A DNA stretch of 33,653 bases from Candidatus Eiseniibacteriota bacterium (GCA_025360715.1 JANYBS010000137.1:1-33653); one strand, 5' to 3'. Shown: positions 1 to 9,054, counted from the stretch's first letter. A program made the numbers and translations. Notes: a model not told the origin generated them from the letters alone.

Positions 1-1
1 G

Positions 2-166
2 CGCATCGTCTACGGCGTGCTGCTCTGGCGCGACGGCCGCTTCCGCTTCGTGCCCGGAGAAGCGTCGATCGGCGAGGACATCCAGCTCGACCTGGACCTG
101 GACCGCCTGATCCTTGAAGGCCTGCGCTTGGCCGATCAGGAACGCGCGGCGCGCAGCGCCACGTAG
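2..166 (+). CDS. DUF4388 (PATAN-like) domain protein, 3' end only
   Basis: The window opens inside this gene; 54 residues are visible before the TAG stop. The visible part reads GVLLWRDGRFRFVPGE followed by an acidic/leucine-rich helix ending LILEGLRLADQ. That matches the C-terminal half of DUF4388 domains, where a 'W.eGrF.F.pg' strand is followed by a helix ending in LLLEG-type residues. Such domains often sit on response regulators or gliding/motility-associated proteins, but the N-terminal part that would show this lies outside the window. The gene converges on the FG-GAP protein gene and ends 18 bp before a strong hairpin terminator. The domain name is recalled from the family pattern; role unknown. 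Confidence 0.6.
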   Translation, partial: RIVYGVLLWRDGRFRFVPGEASIGEDIQLDLDLDRLILEGLRLADQERAARSAT

Positions 167-184
167 GCGTCGTTCGCACGGATA

Positions 185-225
185 CACCTGCGGCCCGGCT
201 CCGATCACGAGCCGGGCCGCAGGTG
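185..225. terminator. bidirectional hairpin terminator between convergent genes
   Basis: A perfect 17-bp inverted repeat: arms CACCTGCGGCCCGGCTC (185-201) and its exact complement (209-225) around a 7-nt loop. It lies between the stop at 166 (+ strand) and the stop at 246 (- strand). The + strand copy is followed by a short T run (TTT, 227-229). The position and symmetry fit a terminator shared by both genes. Confidence 0.75.
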
Positions 226-245
226 GTTTCAAGACGCTACGCGGG

Positions 246-2672
246 TCAGCGCACGATGACGATGCGTCCGGTCACCGACGCTTGTCGCTGGCTCACGCGC
301 ACCAGATAGACACCTGCCGGCAGACGGAACTCGCGCAGCGCCACTCGATGCGTACCGGCACCCAACGCGCTCAGGTCGCGCGATCCCACCCGGCGGCCCG
401 CCATGTCGTATAGCGCGAGCGACGCGCTGCCCTGCGTGGGCAACGTGAACGAGAGCCCGGCATCGAGCCCGCTCGACGGATTCGGCTGCGCGCCATGGAA
501 CGCCAATGTGAGCGCCGGCACGACGATCGACGTCTCGCCGCCCGTGCGGGTACCGTTGCTCGCCGACCACGCCAGACGGTAGGTGTACGCACTACCCGGC
601 TGCACATTCGCATCGTCGAACGTGATGTGGCCTGTGCCGTCCGGCAGCGCGCTGCCGAGCGTGACCCACGTACTACCGTCCAAGCGCTGCACGTCGGCGC
701 TGGGGACCACGTTGTGGTCCACATACCACTCCACGTGCACGCCGGTCTCGCTCAGCGCCGCCGCCGCGAACGCGATCTCGGCAGCGGTCGGGGAATCCGG
801 CGAGACGAGCACGGCGGCGCTGCGGTTACCATGCACGTCGATGGCGAAGAGCTTATAGCTGGACAGCGTGTTCGACGCGTCGGTGTACGACGTATCGTTC
901 GCAGCGTGGATCAGGTGCGCGGGATCCACGGGGAACGACGGCGACGAGCCGCGGTAGAGCTCATAGCCCGCCAAGTCGCCCTCGTGATTCGCGGGCCAGT
1001 GCAACTGCACCTGGCTCGGCAGGTACCTGGCCGCGAAGGCTGCTGGCGGCGCGGGCGCCAGATTGTCGACCGAATAGCCGCTGTCGACCGGAGAATCGTA
1101 GAATGTGTCGATGTTGCTCGTGGCCGCGGTGACGAAGAACGCGGTGTAGGGATTGCTGCCCGGCAGCGAGTCCTGCGCTGTCGCGGCGGTGTAGCCGTAA
1201 GCCTGCAGTCGCTGGGCCGGCAGCACGGCAGCGGCTTCCCAATAAACGGTGGCCGTCGTGCCGTCGGGGCAGATCTCCTGCGTGGTTCGGTATGAGCCGG
1301 CATCACGCGTCATGCGCGCGGCCATGGCTTGCGGCGAAAGTAGGATGCGGCGCCACACGCGGTAGGCGTTGACCGCGCCGCCGGTCACGTCGAGTGCGCT
1401 GCGCGTCCAGGTCAGGAACAGCTTGCCACCCTGGTCGTTCGGAACGTCCTGCACATGCGTGATGCGCGGCAGGTTCGGATCGCTCGGGGTCGTGAAGCAG
1501 CCGCCCTTGAAGTAGCTCACAACGCCTGACGTGTACAACATGGTGGCGGCATCCGCCTTGCCGTCGTTGTCGAAGTCCGCGAGAGCGAAGTAGACGCTGA
1601 AGCCGCCGGAGCTCACCGTCGAAGCCGGCGTGAAGGCGCCGCTGCCATTGTTGGTAAGGACCCCCATCACCGGCGAGATCGAGGTGCTGTAGACAAGGTC
1701 GGGCTTGCCGTCGCCATTCATGTCAGCCGCATGTGCGGCACCGGTGTTGCCGGTGGGATAGATCACGGAGGAAAGCACGCCGCCGGTGCCGTTGTTGAGC
1801 AGCACGGCGATGCCGCCGCTGTTCGAGTTCGAGACGATCAGGTCGGGGAAGCCATCGGCATTCAGGTCTGCGATGTCGACACCGTACGGCTCGATGCCCG
1901 CATTCAAGTGCACCGCCGGGAAGAACGTGCCGTCGCCCTTGCCCTTGAGGAATGCCACGGTGCCGCTGGTCGACTCTGTGGCGATGATGTCGGCCTTACC
2001 ATCCATGTCCCAATCGCGAGCGATGATGCCCAAGGTCTGGGCGCTAAGCGAATAGTCGACATTCGTATTGAACTGGCCATTGCCGGCGCCGCCCGTTCCC
2101 TTGCCGATGAGCACCGAGACGCTCTTGGCGAAGCTGCCGTTGTTCGCAGTCGCCAGATCCAGGATGCCGTCGCCGTTGAAGTCGGCGGTGGCGATCTGGT
2201 GCGGTGAGGCGCCGCACGAGTAGAGCGTGGGCGGGCCGAACGTGCCGTCGCCGAAGCCGCCGCTGCCGTTGCCCAGTAGCACGCTCACGTTCGAGGTGCC
2301 GTAGTTGGTCACGGCGAGATCGGCGATGCCATCGTGGTTGTAATCGCCCACCGCGATGCCGAGCGGGCACACGCCGGCGGGCGCGAGCTGGCCCTGCGTG
2401 AACGTGCCGTCGCCATTGCCGAGCATCACGCGGATCTGGCCGTTCTGGACGCCGGAGTTCAGGTGGCTGATCGCCACCACGTAGTCGAGCTTGCCGTCGT
2501 GGTTGAAATCACCGGCGACGACGGCAACCGGATCGGCGCCGACATTCGAGGGCACGCCGCTCGCGAGCAGTGACGCACCCGGCGGGCAGACCGCAGCGGA
2601 GGCGAAACCCGCGCTGAAAGTGATAGCAAGACATAGCGCGAATGGCAGCGAAGTGGTGCGGATGCGCATCAT
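246..2672 (-). CDS. secreted FG-GAP repeat protein with fibronectin-like region and C-terminal FlgD-Ig/sorting-like domain
   Basis: An 808-residue secreted protein. The signal peptide runs to about residue 26 (MMRIRTTSLPFALCLA, then an Ala-rich cleavage region). Residues ~45-395 hold seven FG-GAP/VCBS blades with Ca-binding cores of the type DFNHDGKLD, DYNHDGIAD, DFNGDGILD, DWDMDGKAD, DLNADGFPD, DMNGDGKPD and DFDNDGKAD, which together could close a beta-propeller. Residues ~400-700 are fibronectin-type-III-like. The last ~85 residues contain QPNPSSG, LYDMAGRRV and LPAGVYLVRV, the hallmarks of FlgD-Ig/type IX-like C-terminal sorting modules. The start has a GGAGGGA ribosome site 4 nt upstream; TACAAT (minus strand, 2729-2734) is a possible -10 element. 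It is probably exported and surface-attached. The ligand cannot be told from sequence. Confidence 0.85.
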   Translation of the reverse strand: MMRIRTTSLPFALCLAITFSAGFASAAVCPPGASLLASGVPSNVGADPVAVVAGDFNHDGKLDYVVAISHLNSGVQNGQIRVMLGNGDGTFTQGQLAPAGVCPLGIAVGDYNHDGIADLAVTNYGTSNVSVLLGNGSGGFGDGTFGPPTLYSCGASPHQIATADFNGDGILDLATANNGSFAKSVSVLIGKGTGGAGNGQFNTNVDYSLSAQTLGIIARDWDMDGKADIIATESTSGTVAFLKGKGDGTFFPAVHLNAGIEPYGVDIADLNADGFPDLIVSNSNSGGIAVLLNNGTGGVLSSVIYPTGNTGAAHAADMNGDGKPDLVYSTSISPVMGVLTNNGSGAFTPASTVSSGGFSVYFALADFDNDGKADAATMLYTSGVVSYFKGGCFTTPSDPNLPRITHVQDVPNDQGGKLFLTWTRSALDVTGGAVNAYRVWRRILLSPQAMAARMTRDAGSYRTTQEICPDGTTATVYWEAAAVLPAQRLQAYGYTAATAQDSLPGSNPYTAFFVTAATSNIDTFYDSPVDSGYSVDNLAPAPPAAFAARYLPSQVQLHWPANHEGDLAGYELYRGSSPSFPVDPAHLIHAANDTSYTDASNTLSSYKLFAIDVHGNRSAAVLVSPDSPTAAEIAFAAAALSETGVHVEWYVDHNVVPSADVQRLDGSTWVTLGSALPDGTGHITFDDANVQPGSAYTYRLAWSASNGTRTGGETSIVVPALTLAFHGAQPNPSSGLDAGLSFTLPTQGSASLALYDMAGRRVGSRDLSALGAGTHRVALREFRLPAGVYLVRVSQRQASVTGRIVIVR

Positions 2673-2791
2673 GCGGTCCCTCCGGAAGTAGGCGGGCGGT
2701 CGTGCGGGGGAGTGCCCGGAATCTAACGATTGTATGTCAATTCGCCCCGCCGGCGCTCGCCCTATTCGCGGCCTTCGGTCGCAGATGGGCT

Positions 2792-2820
2792 TTGTGAGCC
2801 TCTTACGAACTCTCTATGCT
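2792..2820 (+). promoter_or_regulatory. sigma70-like promoter for the VWA-protein gene
   Basis: TTGTGA (2792-2797), a 17-bp spacer, then TATGCT (2815-2820). The predicted transcription start, about 2827, lies only ~6 nt before the ATG at 2833. This favours that start codon and a leaderless or near-leaderless mRNA. The same -10 hexamer recurs upstream of ssb. Confidence 0.5.
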
Positions 2821-2832
2821 CCCTCCCCGACC

Positions 2833-4998
2833 ATGCCCGATCTCTCCCTGCACCTCGCCCCTCACGCACCCTGGCTCGCGCTTGCAGCCATCTCCCTGGC
2901 GCTGGCTGCATTGGGTATCTGGGCCTACCGCTTTGGCTTCCCGCCGCTCACGGCGCTGGCGCGCCGGGTGCTCCCGGCCCTACGCGTGCTCGCCCTGCTG
3001 GCCATCGTGTGGCTGCTCGCCCAGCCCGTGCTCGAGCAGGCGCTGCCAGCCAGCGGCCGGCACGTCTACATTTTAGAAGACGTCTCCAGCAGCATGGCGC
3101 TCGCCGCGACGCCAACGGGCGGCAGTCGCGCCAAGTTGGCCGCTGACGCGGCAGCGCAAGTCGCCAGTGCGCTGCGCGGCCGCGCGCGTGTGGATGTGCG
3201 CGGCTTCGCCGCCACGCTCGTGGGCGGCAGTGTGGGTGACACCGCGCGCGCGGGCGACCGCGAGGCGACCGCGCTCGGCGAGGCGCTGGCATCGCTCGCG
3301 GCGCTGCCGGCCGATCAGCAGCCCGATGGCGTGGTCGTGATCTCGGACGGCATCACCGATGCGGGTCGCGATCCCGTGGCGGCGGCGCGCACGCTGGGAG
3401 TGCCCGTGCACACGCTGGTGACGGGCGATGCGCTCGGCGCCGACCGCGCGATCGCCGAGATCGAGGCAAGCAGCCAGGCGCGCGTGGGCGAAGCAACGCC
3501 AGTGCGCGTGCACGTGCGATCGAGCGAGCCGCGCGGCGCGGCGATCGACGTCACGTTGCGCGAGGACGCGCGCGTGCTCGCCACCGCCAAGGTCGCCGCG
3601 CCGGGCCCAGGCCTGGAGGCCGTGGCCGAGATGCACGTCACGCCCGCGCGCGCAGGCCTTGGCGTGTGGACCGCGAGCGTGGCGCCCCTGCGCGGCGATG
3701 CGGTGCCGCGCAACGACGCGCGCCAGGTGGCGGTGCCGGTGGCGCCGGGCAAGACCGGCGTGCTCATCATCGCGCCGGGACTCGACTGGGACCTGACGTT
3801 CCTGCGCCGCGCGCTCCAGGGCGATTCGGGCGTTGCGCTGGACACTCGCGTGCGCCAGCGCGGTGGTGCATGGCGCGCGCTCGAAAGTGGCCGCGAGGGC
3901 GCACTCGAGGTGAGCGCGCTGCACGGCGTGTCGGTGGTGGTGCTCGATGGCATCGCCGCGCCCGATGTGGGCGCTGCGTTCGATGCGGCGCTCGCGAACT
4001 TCGTGCGCGAGGGTGGCGGATTGATGTTGCTGGGTGCCGATGCTCCCGGCCTGACGCGCTATGCGCGCGGCGCGCTGGGCCGGGAGTTGGTGATCGAACG
4101 CGCGGGCGCCGATCCCGCGGCCGCCGGTGCGCTCTCGCCGCAGGTCGAGCCTGCCGCGGCCGACCTGGTGCTGGCGTGGGACGATGATCCCGCGCGCGGC
4201 GCGCAGGCTTGGCGCGCCGCCGCGCCGCTGCAGGACGTGCTCGCCATGCGCGCTTCCGGCGCCGATCGCGTTCTGGTGCGCGGCGCGAGCTCGCAGACGC
4301 CGCTCTTGTTCTCGCGCCACGTGGGCCGCGGTCCGGTGCTGATGGTGAACGGCAGCGGCCTGTGGCGTTGGTCGCTCTCGGGCAACGATGAGTTGGCCGC
4401 CGAGCGCGGCAAGCGCCTGTGGCGCCACCTCGCACGCTGGCTGGCCGAGCCCGTTCAGGGCGAGCCGCTGCGCGTGCAACCCGAGCACTGGCTGGTGTCG
4501 GGCGGCGAGGACGTGAAGTTGCTCGCCACCCTGCAAGACGACGCCTTCCGTCCGATCGCCGGTGCGCGCGTGGAAGGTAGCGCGAACGACGGCCATGGTC
4601 ATGACCTGCCGCTCACGTTCACCGCGCGCGGCAGCGGCGGCTACGAGGCCGTGCTGCCCTCGCCGCCGCCGGGTCGCTGGCAGGTGCAGGTGCGAGCGAG
4701 CGACAAGGGCCGTGATGCCGGCCATGCGCGCAGCGAGTTCGCGGTCGACACGTGGAGCCTGGAGTCGCTGCGCTCGGAGCCCGACAGTGCGGCGCTCGCG
4801 CTGGTCGCCGAAGCCAGCGGCGGCCGTCACGCGCATGCGCGCGATGCCGCCGGTTGGGCGCGCGCGCTTGAGACGCGCGAACTCACGCGCTCGCGCACGA
4901 GCAGCACGCGGCTCTGGGAGTCGCCGTGGGTGTTCGCGGTGGTGATCGCGATGCTGGCCGCCGAGTGGATCTGGCGGCGCCGGCGCGGGCTGCCCTGA
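2833..4998 (+). CDS. membrane-anchored VWA-domain protein (BatA-like architecture)
   Basis: About 721 residues. Two N-terminal membrane helices (roughly residues 12-32 and 40-65) are followed by a von Willebrand A domain. It begins HVYILEDVSSSM, which supplies the DxSxS metal-ion (MIDAS) motif. A later stretch, GVVVISDGITDAG, fits the second conserved VWA block. The middle region (GVLIIAPGLDWDLTFLRRAL and VREGGGLMLLGAD) resembles the glutamine-amidotransferase-like fold found in long BatA-type proteins. A final membrane helix (WVFAVVIAMLAAEWIW) precedes a basic tail, so most of the protein faces the periplasm. The frame is open back to 2734, but the promoter at 2792-2820 and the hydrophobic N-terminus favour ATG 2833; no ribosome site is seen. 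It heads a cluster of secreted proteins. Substrate or partner unknown. Confidence 0.75.
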   Translation: MPDLSLHLAPHAPWLALAAISLALAALGIWAYRFGFPPLTALARRVLPALRVLALLAIVWLLAQPVLEQALPASGRHVYILEDVSSSMALAATPTGGSRAKLAADAAAQVASALRGRARVDVRGFAATLVGGSVGDTARAGDREATALGEALASLAALPADQQPDGVVVISDGITDAGRDPVAAARTLGVPVHTLVTGDALGADRAIAEIEASSQARVGEATPVRVHVRSSEPRGAAIDVTLREDARVLATAKVAAPGPGLEAVAEMHVTPARAGLGVWTASVAPLRGDAVPRNDARQVAVPVAPGKTGVLIIAPGLDWDLTFLRRALQGDSGVALDTRVRQRGGAWRALESGREGALEVSALHGVSVVVLDGIAAPDVGAAFDAALANFVREGGGLMLLGADAPGLTRYARGALGRELVIERAGADPAAAGALSPQVEPAAADLVLAWDDDPARGAQAWRAAAPLQDVLAMRASGADRVLVRGASSQTPLLFSRHVGRGPVLMVNGSGLWRWSLSGNDELAAERGKRLWRHLARWLAEPVQGEPLRVQPEHWLVSGGEDVKLLATLQDDAFRPIAGARVEGSANDGHGHDLPLTFTARGSGGYEAVLPSPPPGRWQVQVRASDKGRDAGHARSEFAVDTWSLESLRSEPDSAALALVAEASGGRHAHARDAAGWARALETRELTRSRTSSTRLWESPWVFAVVIAMLAAEWIWRRRRGLP

Positions 4999-5053
4999 GC
5001 CGCTGATCGCGTCAGGCTCCTGCGGCACGGATGCTGCAAGGCGAAGCGTGATG

Positions 5054-5095
5054 CGGGCGCGCGCGCCCGACGTATATGGCCACAGCATGGCCATA
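5054..5095. repeat. two palindromes between the VWA and lamin-tail genes
   Basis: A 16-nt perfect GC palindrome (5054-5069, centre GCGCGCGC) is followed by a hairpin TATGGCC / GGCCATA (5075-5081 and 5089-5095) with a 7-nt loop. No T tract follows either, so they are at best weak terminators. They fill much of the 143-bp spacer. Confidence 0.4.
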
Positions 5096-5141
5096 GCATC
5101 GCCACCTCACCGCCACCTCATCGCCCCCGGCGTGGAGCGCC

Positions 5142-6764
5142 ATGCGAGCGCCGTCTGCTTCCGCCGTGTTGTGGCTGGCCGCCTCGTGCCTGCCGCCGCT
5201 GCATCCGTACGTCAACGAGGTGTACTACGACGCCGCTGGCGATGACACCGGCCAGGAGTTCGTCGAGCTCTACAATCCCGCAGATGCGCCATTCCCACTG
5301 AACGGCCTCAAGCTCGAGGCTGGCGATGGCGCGGCGCCTGGGCGCTGGACGCTGCGCTGGACGGGCGCGGCGCGCGACACCATCGCACCGCACGCGCGCT
5401 TCGTCATCGGCGGCGCCAAGGTCACGCCCTCGCCCGACGCCGTGGTCACGCTCTCGCTGGGCAATGGCCCCGACGCCATGCGCCTGCGCTGGCCCGATGG
5501 TGCCACGCAAGTGGTGGGCTGGGGCGCACTCGAGTACGCCGAGTACTTCTGCGGCGCGCCGGCGAGCGACGTCGCCGCGGGCTTCTCGCTCGCTCGTGTG
5601 CCCGATGGCGCGGATCGGGGTTCCGACTCGCTCGACTTTCGCGCGAGCGAGCCATCGCCGGGCCGCGCGAACGTGGTCGCGCGCGATCTTGCCGTGCTGC
5701 CGGGCACGCTCGCGCTGGCGCCCGATCTTCCGCTGCCCGGCGCTGCGGTCACGGTGAGTGTCACGCTGCTCGCGCGCGGCACATCGGCGTACGCGCCGGG
5801 CGAGGGCGTGCTGCATTGCGGCGGTGATGCGCTGGCCGCGCCGCTCGTGCAGGCGCTGTCCGCGATCACTCCCGGCGAGACGCTGCGCGTGAGCCTGCCG
5901 GGCATCGCCGGCGCGGACGGCGCGCGCGGCCTGGACGTTCGCGTGGAACTGGCAGGCGACCAACGCCCGAGCAATGACCGTGACTCGCTGCGCGTCCGCA
6001 TCGGCCACGGGCCGCTCGAGATCACAGAGATCCAGTTCCATCCGGCGCTGGGCGAGGGCGAGTGGATCGAGGTGCGAGCGAGCGCAAGCGATGTGGACTT
6101 GCGCGGCTTCACGCTCACCGACCGCGGCGGCACGCGCGCGCAGGTCCGCGACGCGGCGGTGCTCGCGCAAGGCGCGTACGCGCTGCTCGCCCAAGACCGC
6201 GCGGCGCTGCTGGCGGCGATCCCCACGCTGGATGCGGCGCGCGTGTTCGCGGCCGCGCCGTGGCCCAACCTGAATGACCGCGATGGTGCCGATGGCAGCG
6301 CCGACGTTCTGGCGCTTCGCGACAGCAGCGAGCTGCTCAGTGACCGCGTGGCCTACGATGCGGCCGGTGTGCCGGCGGGCGTCACGCTCGAGAAGCGCGA
6401 TGGCCGCTGGCAGCCTGCGCCGGGCGCACCGGGCACGCCGCTTGCGGGCCCGAGCGAGAGTCCGCCGGGCGTGGTCGCGTTCGCGGTCACGCCGGCGCGT
6501 ATCGCGGCGCCGGGCGACGCATTGCAGGTATCGTGGACGCTGCCGTGGCCCACGGCGCGTGTGAGCATCGCGCTCTTCGATGTGCAGGGGCATCGCGCGG
6601 CGACGTGGCTCGACGCCGTGCCCGCGGGCCGCGAGGAGCGCCGCGACCTGCGCGCGATCGCGCCCTCACCGGGTGTGTTCATCGCCGTGCTGCGCGCCGA
6701 GCACGCGGGCGCGACGCTCACGCGCACGCAGCCGCTGCGGATCGTGGCGCGAGGGACACCATGA
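5142..6764 (+). CDS. secreted protein with two lamin-tail domains and a C-terminal FlgD-Ig-like domain
   Basis: 540 residues. A short hydrophobic signal sequence (about residues 8-20) leads directly into a lamin-tail domain. Its marks are VNEVYYDAAGDDTGQEFVEL, YNPADAPFPLNGL and the later GARFVIGG-like strand. A second lamin-tail copy starts near residue 290 with LEITEIQFHPALGEGEWIEV and DLRGFTLTD. The C-terminal ~85 residues (LQVSWTLPWP, IALFDVQGHRAATW, PSPGVFIAVLR) form a FlgD-Ig-like module typical of exported FCB proteins. The start has GTGGAG 4 nt upstream. The stop overlaps the next ATG by 4 nt, so the two genes are translationally coupled. Lamin-tail domains occur in secreted nucleases and surface proteins; no nuclease domain is visible here. 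Role unknown. Confidence 0.8.
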   Translation: MRAPSASAVLWLAASCLPPLHPYVNEVYYDAAGDDTGQEFVELYNPADAPFPLNGLKLEAGDGAAPGRWTLRWTGAARDTIAPHARFVIGGAKVTPSPDAVVTLSLGNGPDAMRLRWPDGATQVVGWGALEYAEYFCGAPASDVAAGFSLARVPDGADRGSDSLDFRASEPSPGRANVVARDLAVLPGTLALAPDLPLPGAAVTVSVTLLARGTSAYAPGEGVLHCGGDALAAPLVQALSAITPGETLRVSLPGIAGADGARGLDVRVELAGDQRPSNDRDSLRVRIGHGPLEITEIQFHPALGEGEWIEVRASASDVDLRGFTLTDRGGTRAQVRDAAVLAQGAYALLAQDRAALLAAIPTLDAARVFAAAPWPNLNDRDGADGSADVLALRDSSELLSDRVAYDAAGVPAGVTLEKRDGRWQPAPGAPGTPLAGPSESPPGVVAFAVTPARIAAPGDALQVSWTLPWPTARVSIALFDVQGHRAATWLDAVPAGREERRDLRAIAPSPGVFIAVLRAEHAGATLTRTQPLRIVARGTP

Positions 6765-7612
6765 TGCGGGCGGGCGTTCTCGGGATGGCCGCGCTCGCTC
6801 TGGTGGTCGCGCTGGCGCCGCCGCCGCTCGCCGCGCAGGACTTCGCGCCAGCGGCGGGCGCAGGCCCCGCGCCGGGTGCCTGTGCCATGCTCGAGCGCGC
6901 GCTGCCCAGCGAGGCGCCAGCGCTGGGCGCCACAGCGCTGCAGGCTGAATTGCTGCAGGCTGAGTTTGCGCTCGTGCCCGGACTGCGCACGCGCGCGCTC
7001 GCGGCGCAGGGCGCGTGGCGCTCGCTGCGCTTGGCGGCAGGAGTGTCGCAGACGGGCGAACCCGAGTGGGGCTGGACGTGCGCAGCATTGGCGGCCGGCA
7101 CCGCGACGCGCGCATCGGGCGCGGCATTGCGTGTCGCCGTGACCGGGGACCGCGCGAACGCAGCGGCAGTCTCGGCGCTGGGCAGCGTCGCGAGCGCTTC
7201 GCTCGTCATGGGCGGCGGCGCGTGGATCGCGCCTTGCGCTGGCGTGCGGCTGTGGGCGCAGGCGCCGCAGTGCGCCACGCGCGGCGCCCCGCCGCCGCAG
7301 GTGCGGCCGCTCGAACTGGGCGCGAGCCTTGCGGGGGCGCTCGCGCGCGCGTGGCTGGCGATCGAGGCGCCCGGCCGCGGCGGCGATGGCGAACGCACGC
7401 TTGGCGTGGCGCTCGCGCGCGGAACGTGCGAGCTCTGGGGCGAGGGCCGCGATGGCCCGTGGCGCGCTGCGCTCGGGGTGACTGCGCGCGTGCGCGCGCT
7501 CACCTGCGCGGTGCGGGTGGAGGCGCATCCGTGGCTGGGCACACGCACCACGCTCGAGCTGGGATTGCGCGGGCCTGAGCGCGCGAGCGACAGAAACCAG
7601 GCGCCGCGATGA
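6761..7612 (+). CDS. secreted beta-strand-rich protein of unknown function
   Basis: 283 residues, starting at the ATG inside the ATGA overlap with the preceding gene, with GAGGGA 6 nt upstream. The same frame is open further upstream, but the signal peptide (MMRAGVLGMAALALVVALAPPPLAAQ) fixes this start. After cleavage the protein alternates small/hydrophobic and polar residues in many short strands, for example WRSLRLAAGVS and TLGVALARGTCELWGEG. It ends in a TLELGLRG strand and a charged tail, which looks like an outer-membrane beta-barrel. Six cysteines are spread through the mature part. I recognise no family. The stop overlaps the next start by 4 nt, so it probably works with the genes on either side. 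Confidence 0.65.
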   Translation: MMRAGVLGMAALALVVALAPPPLAAQDFAPAAGAGPAPGACAMLERALPSEAPALGATALQAELLQAEFALVPGLRTRALAAQGAWRSLRLAAGVSQTGEPEWGWTCAALAAGTATRASGAALRVAVTGDRANAAAVSALGSVASASLVMGGGAWIAPCAGVRLWAQAPQCATRGAPPPQVRPLELGASLAGALARAWLAIEAPGRGGDGERTLGVALARGTCELWGEGRDGPWRAALGVTARVRALTCAVRVEAHPWLGTRTTLELGLRGPERASDRNQAPR

Positions 7613-9054
7613 CGCACGCGTGGAGTCTCGCCTTCGCGTGGTGGCTGGTGTGTGCGCTCGCGCTGCCCGCCGCGCCTGCTTGCGCGCAAGAGGCGCCGCA
7701 GGACTCGCTCGCCCAGGATGCCGGCGACGTCTCGCCGCCGCCCGAAGCCGATGACGGCGACTACACACTTGAGCGCGCTGACGAGATCGGCGACCGCAGC
7801 GTCGAGACACGTTTCGGCGCGCACGGCTCGGGCGGCGCGCCCAAGCAGACGCGGGCGGTGCGCTTTCGTGGCGACGGCAGCGAAGGCTCGTTCGTCGAAG
7901 GCGACGACGTGCTCGCCGGCGGCCGCTATCGCGCGCGCCTGGGCGGTGGCGCGCTCGCCTGGGGCCGCCTCTCGCCGCGCTGGGGCTGCGGCCTGCTGCT
8001 GGGCGCCGCCGCCGATCCCTGGCGCAGCGATGCGTCCGACCGCGGCGCGGCGGCGCGCTTTCGCGGCCGCGCCGGCGAGGGGGCGCTTTATGTGAATGAC
8101 GCCGCCGCTGGTGGCGTGTGCTTGATGGACGCACTCGCCGGGCGCTTCGCCAAGCGCGCCATGATCGGCGCGCGTGTCGGCGCGCGTGGATTTGCACTTG
8201 GCGTGCTGCAAGCCGCGCCCATGGTGCCCGCGCGCGGCGCCCCCGCGACTGCGAATGCCGCAGCCAGCGCCGCGTTCGAACAGTCCGACGCCGCCTGCGA
8301 ATGGGCCTGCGATGCGCGCGGGCGCTGGCGCGCCGAAGGCCGCATGCAGGAAGCAGCCGGCGCGGCCATGATCATCCTTCGCGCCCGCGCGGGCCACGCT
8401 GCGTATCGCTCACTCGCCGAGGGCGCGCGCAGTGGCCCGGCCCAACTGCTGGCCGTCGGCGCGGCCCACACCGGAATGGCCACGCGCGTGCGTGCCGACG
8501 CGGCGTTGTGGTCGTTCGGCCAAGGGCTCGACGGCTCGCGCGCCGCGCTTGAAGTGCAAAGGCCGCTGGGCCACCATGCGACGGCTTCGCTTGGCTGCGA
8601 AGAGCAGCATGGCTTGCGTCGTGTTCCCGCTGCGCTCTCTCGTCCCGCTCCTGCCGGCATGCGGCAAGGGGTCTGGGCGGAGTGGTCCACGGCCGGGCGC
8701 GGACAGGTGTTCTCACTGCGGCAGGAACTGTGGGGAGAACGCGCGTTCGCGCGGGTCGAGGTGCGCCGGTTACTCGCCGCAGGTGTGGAGATGCCACTGC
8801 CTGCGGGCGCGCGCTTGAGCGTGCGCCATGCCGTGTGGCGGACCGCGCAAGGCGAACGGCTGTATCTTCCCGAGGACGAAGTGGACCGCGTCACGCTGCG
8901 CTCGTTGTCGGGCACAGGTGCGCGGACGAGACTCCAGGCCGCACTGCCGATACTCGGCGGGCGGGCGAGAGCCTCGCTGGTATGGACCGATCCGTCGCCG
9001 CCGCGCGCGACGCCGGGTTGGTCGGTGGAGTGGACGCGGCGCGTCCGGCGCTAG
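7609..9054 (+). CDS. secreted beta-barrel-like protein of unknown function
   Basis: 481 residues. It has a signal peptide (to about residue 27, ALPAAPACAQ), then an acidic linker (residues ~28-60, rich in D, E and P). A long series of beta-strand-like stretches follows, such as GGRYRARLGGGALAWGRL, WGCGLLLGAA, FSLRQELW and ARASLVWTD. This pattern fits an outer-membrane barrel or a beta-sandwich array. It is loosely reminiscent of the barrel part of the large helix-hairpin-helix proteins found beside lamin-tail genes in Bacteroidetes, but I see no helix-hairpin-helix segment and do not assign it to them. It is coupled to the previous gene by ATGA and ends 64 bp before the aminotransferase. Confidence 0.6.
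   Translation: MTHAWSLAFAWWLVCALALPAAPACAQEAPQDSLAQDAGDVSPPPEADDGDYTLERADEIGDRSVETRFGAHGSGGAPKQTRAVRFRGDGSEGSFVEGDDVLAGGRYRARLGGGALAWGRLSPRWGCGLLLGAAADPWRSDASDRGAAARFRGRAGEGALYVNDAAAGGVCLMDALAGRFAKRAMIGARVGARGFALGVLQAAPMVPARGAPATANAAASAAFEQSDAACEWACDARGRWRAEGRMQEAAGAAMIILRARAGHAAYRSLAEGARSGPAQLLAVGAAHTGMATRVRADAALWSFGQGLDGSRAALEVQRPLGHHATASLGCEEQHGLRRVPAALSRPAPAGMRQGVWAEWSTAGRGQVFSLRQELWGERAFARVEVRRLLAAGVEMPLPAGARLSVRHAVWRTAQGERLYLPEDEVDRVTLRSLSGTGARTRLQAALPILGGRARASLVWTDPSPPRATPGWSVEWTRRVRR

Noticed and set aside
2734-2832. upstream start of the VWA gene at ATG 2734
   Set aside because: The promoter at 2792-2820 lies downstream of it, and the added residues are not conserved-looking.
3073-5094. 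673-residue open frame on the minus strand
   Set aside because: It lies opposite the VWA gene, is very rich in Arg, Ala and His, and has no domain pattern. This is a typical GC-rich shadow frame.
6353-8397. 614- and 559-residue open frames on the minus strand
   Set aside because: Arg/Ala-rich shadows of the lamin-tail and beta-barrel genes, without ribosome sites or recognisable domains.
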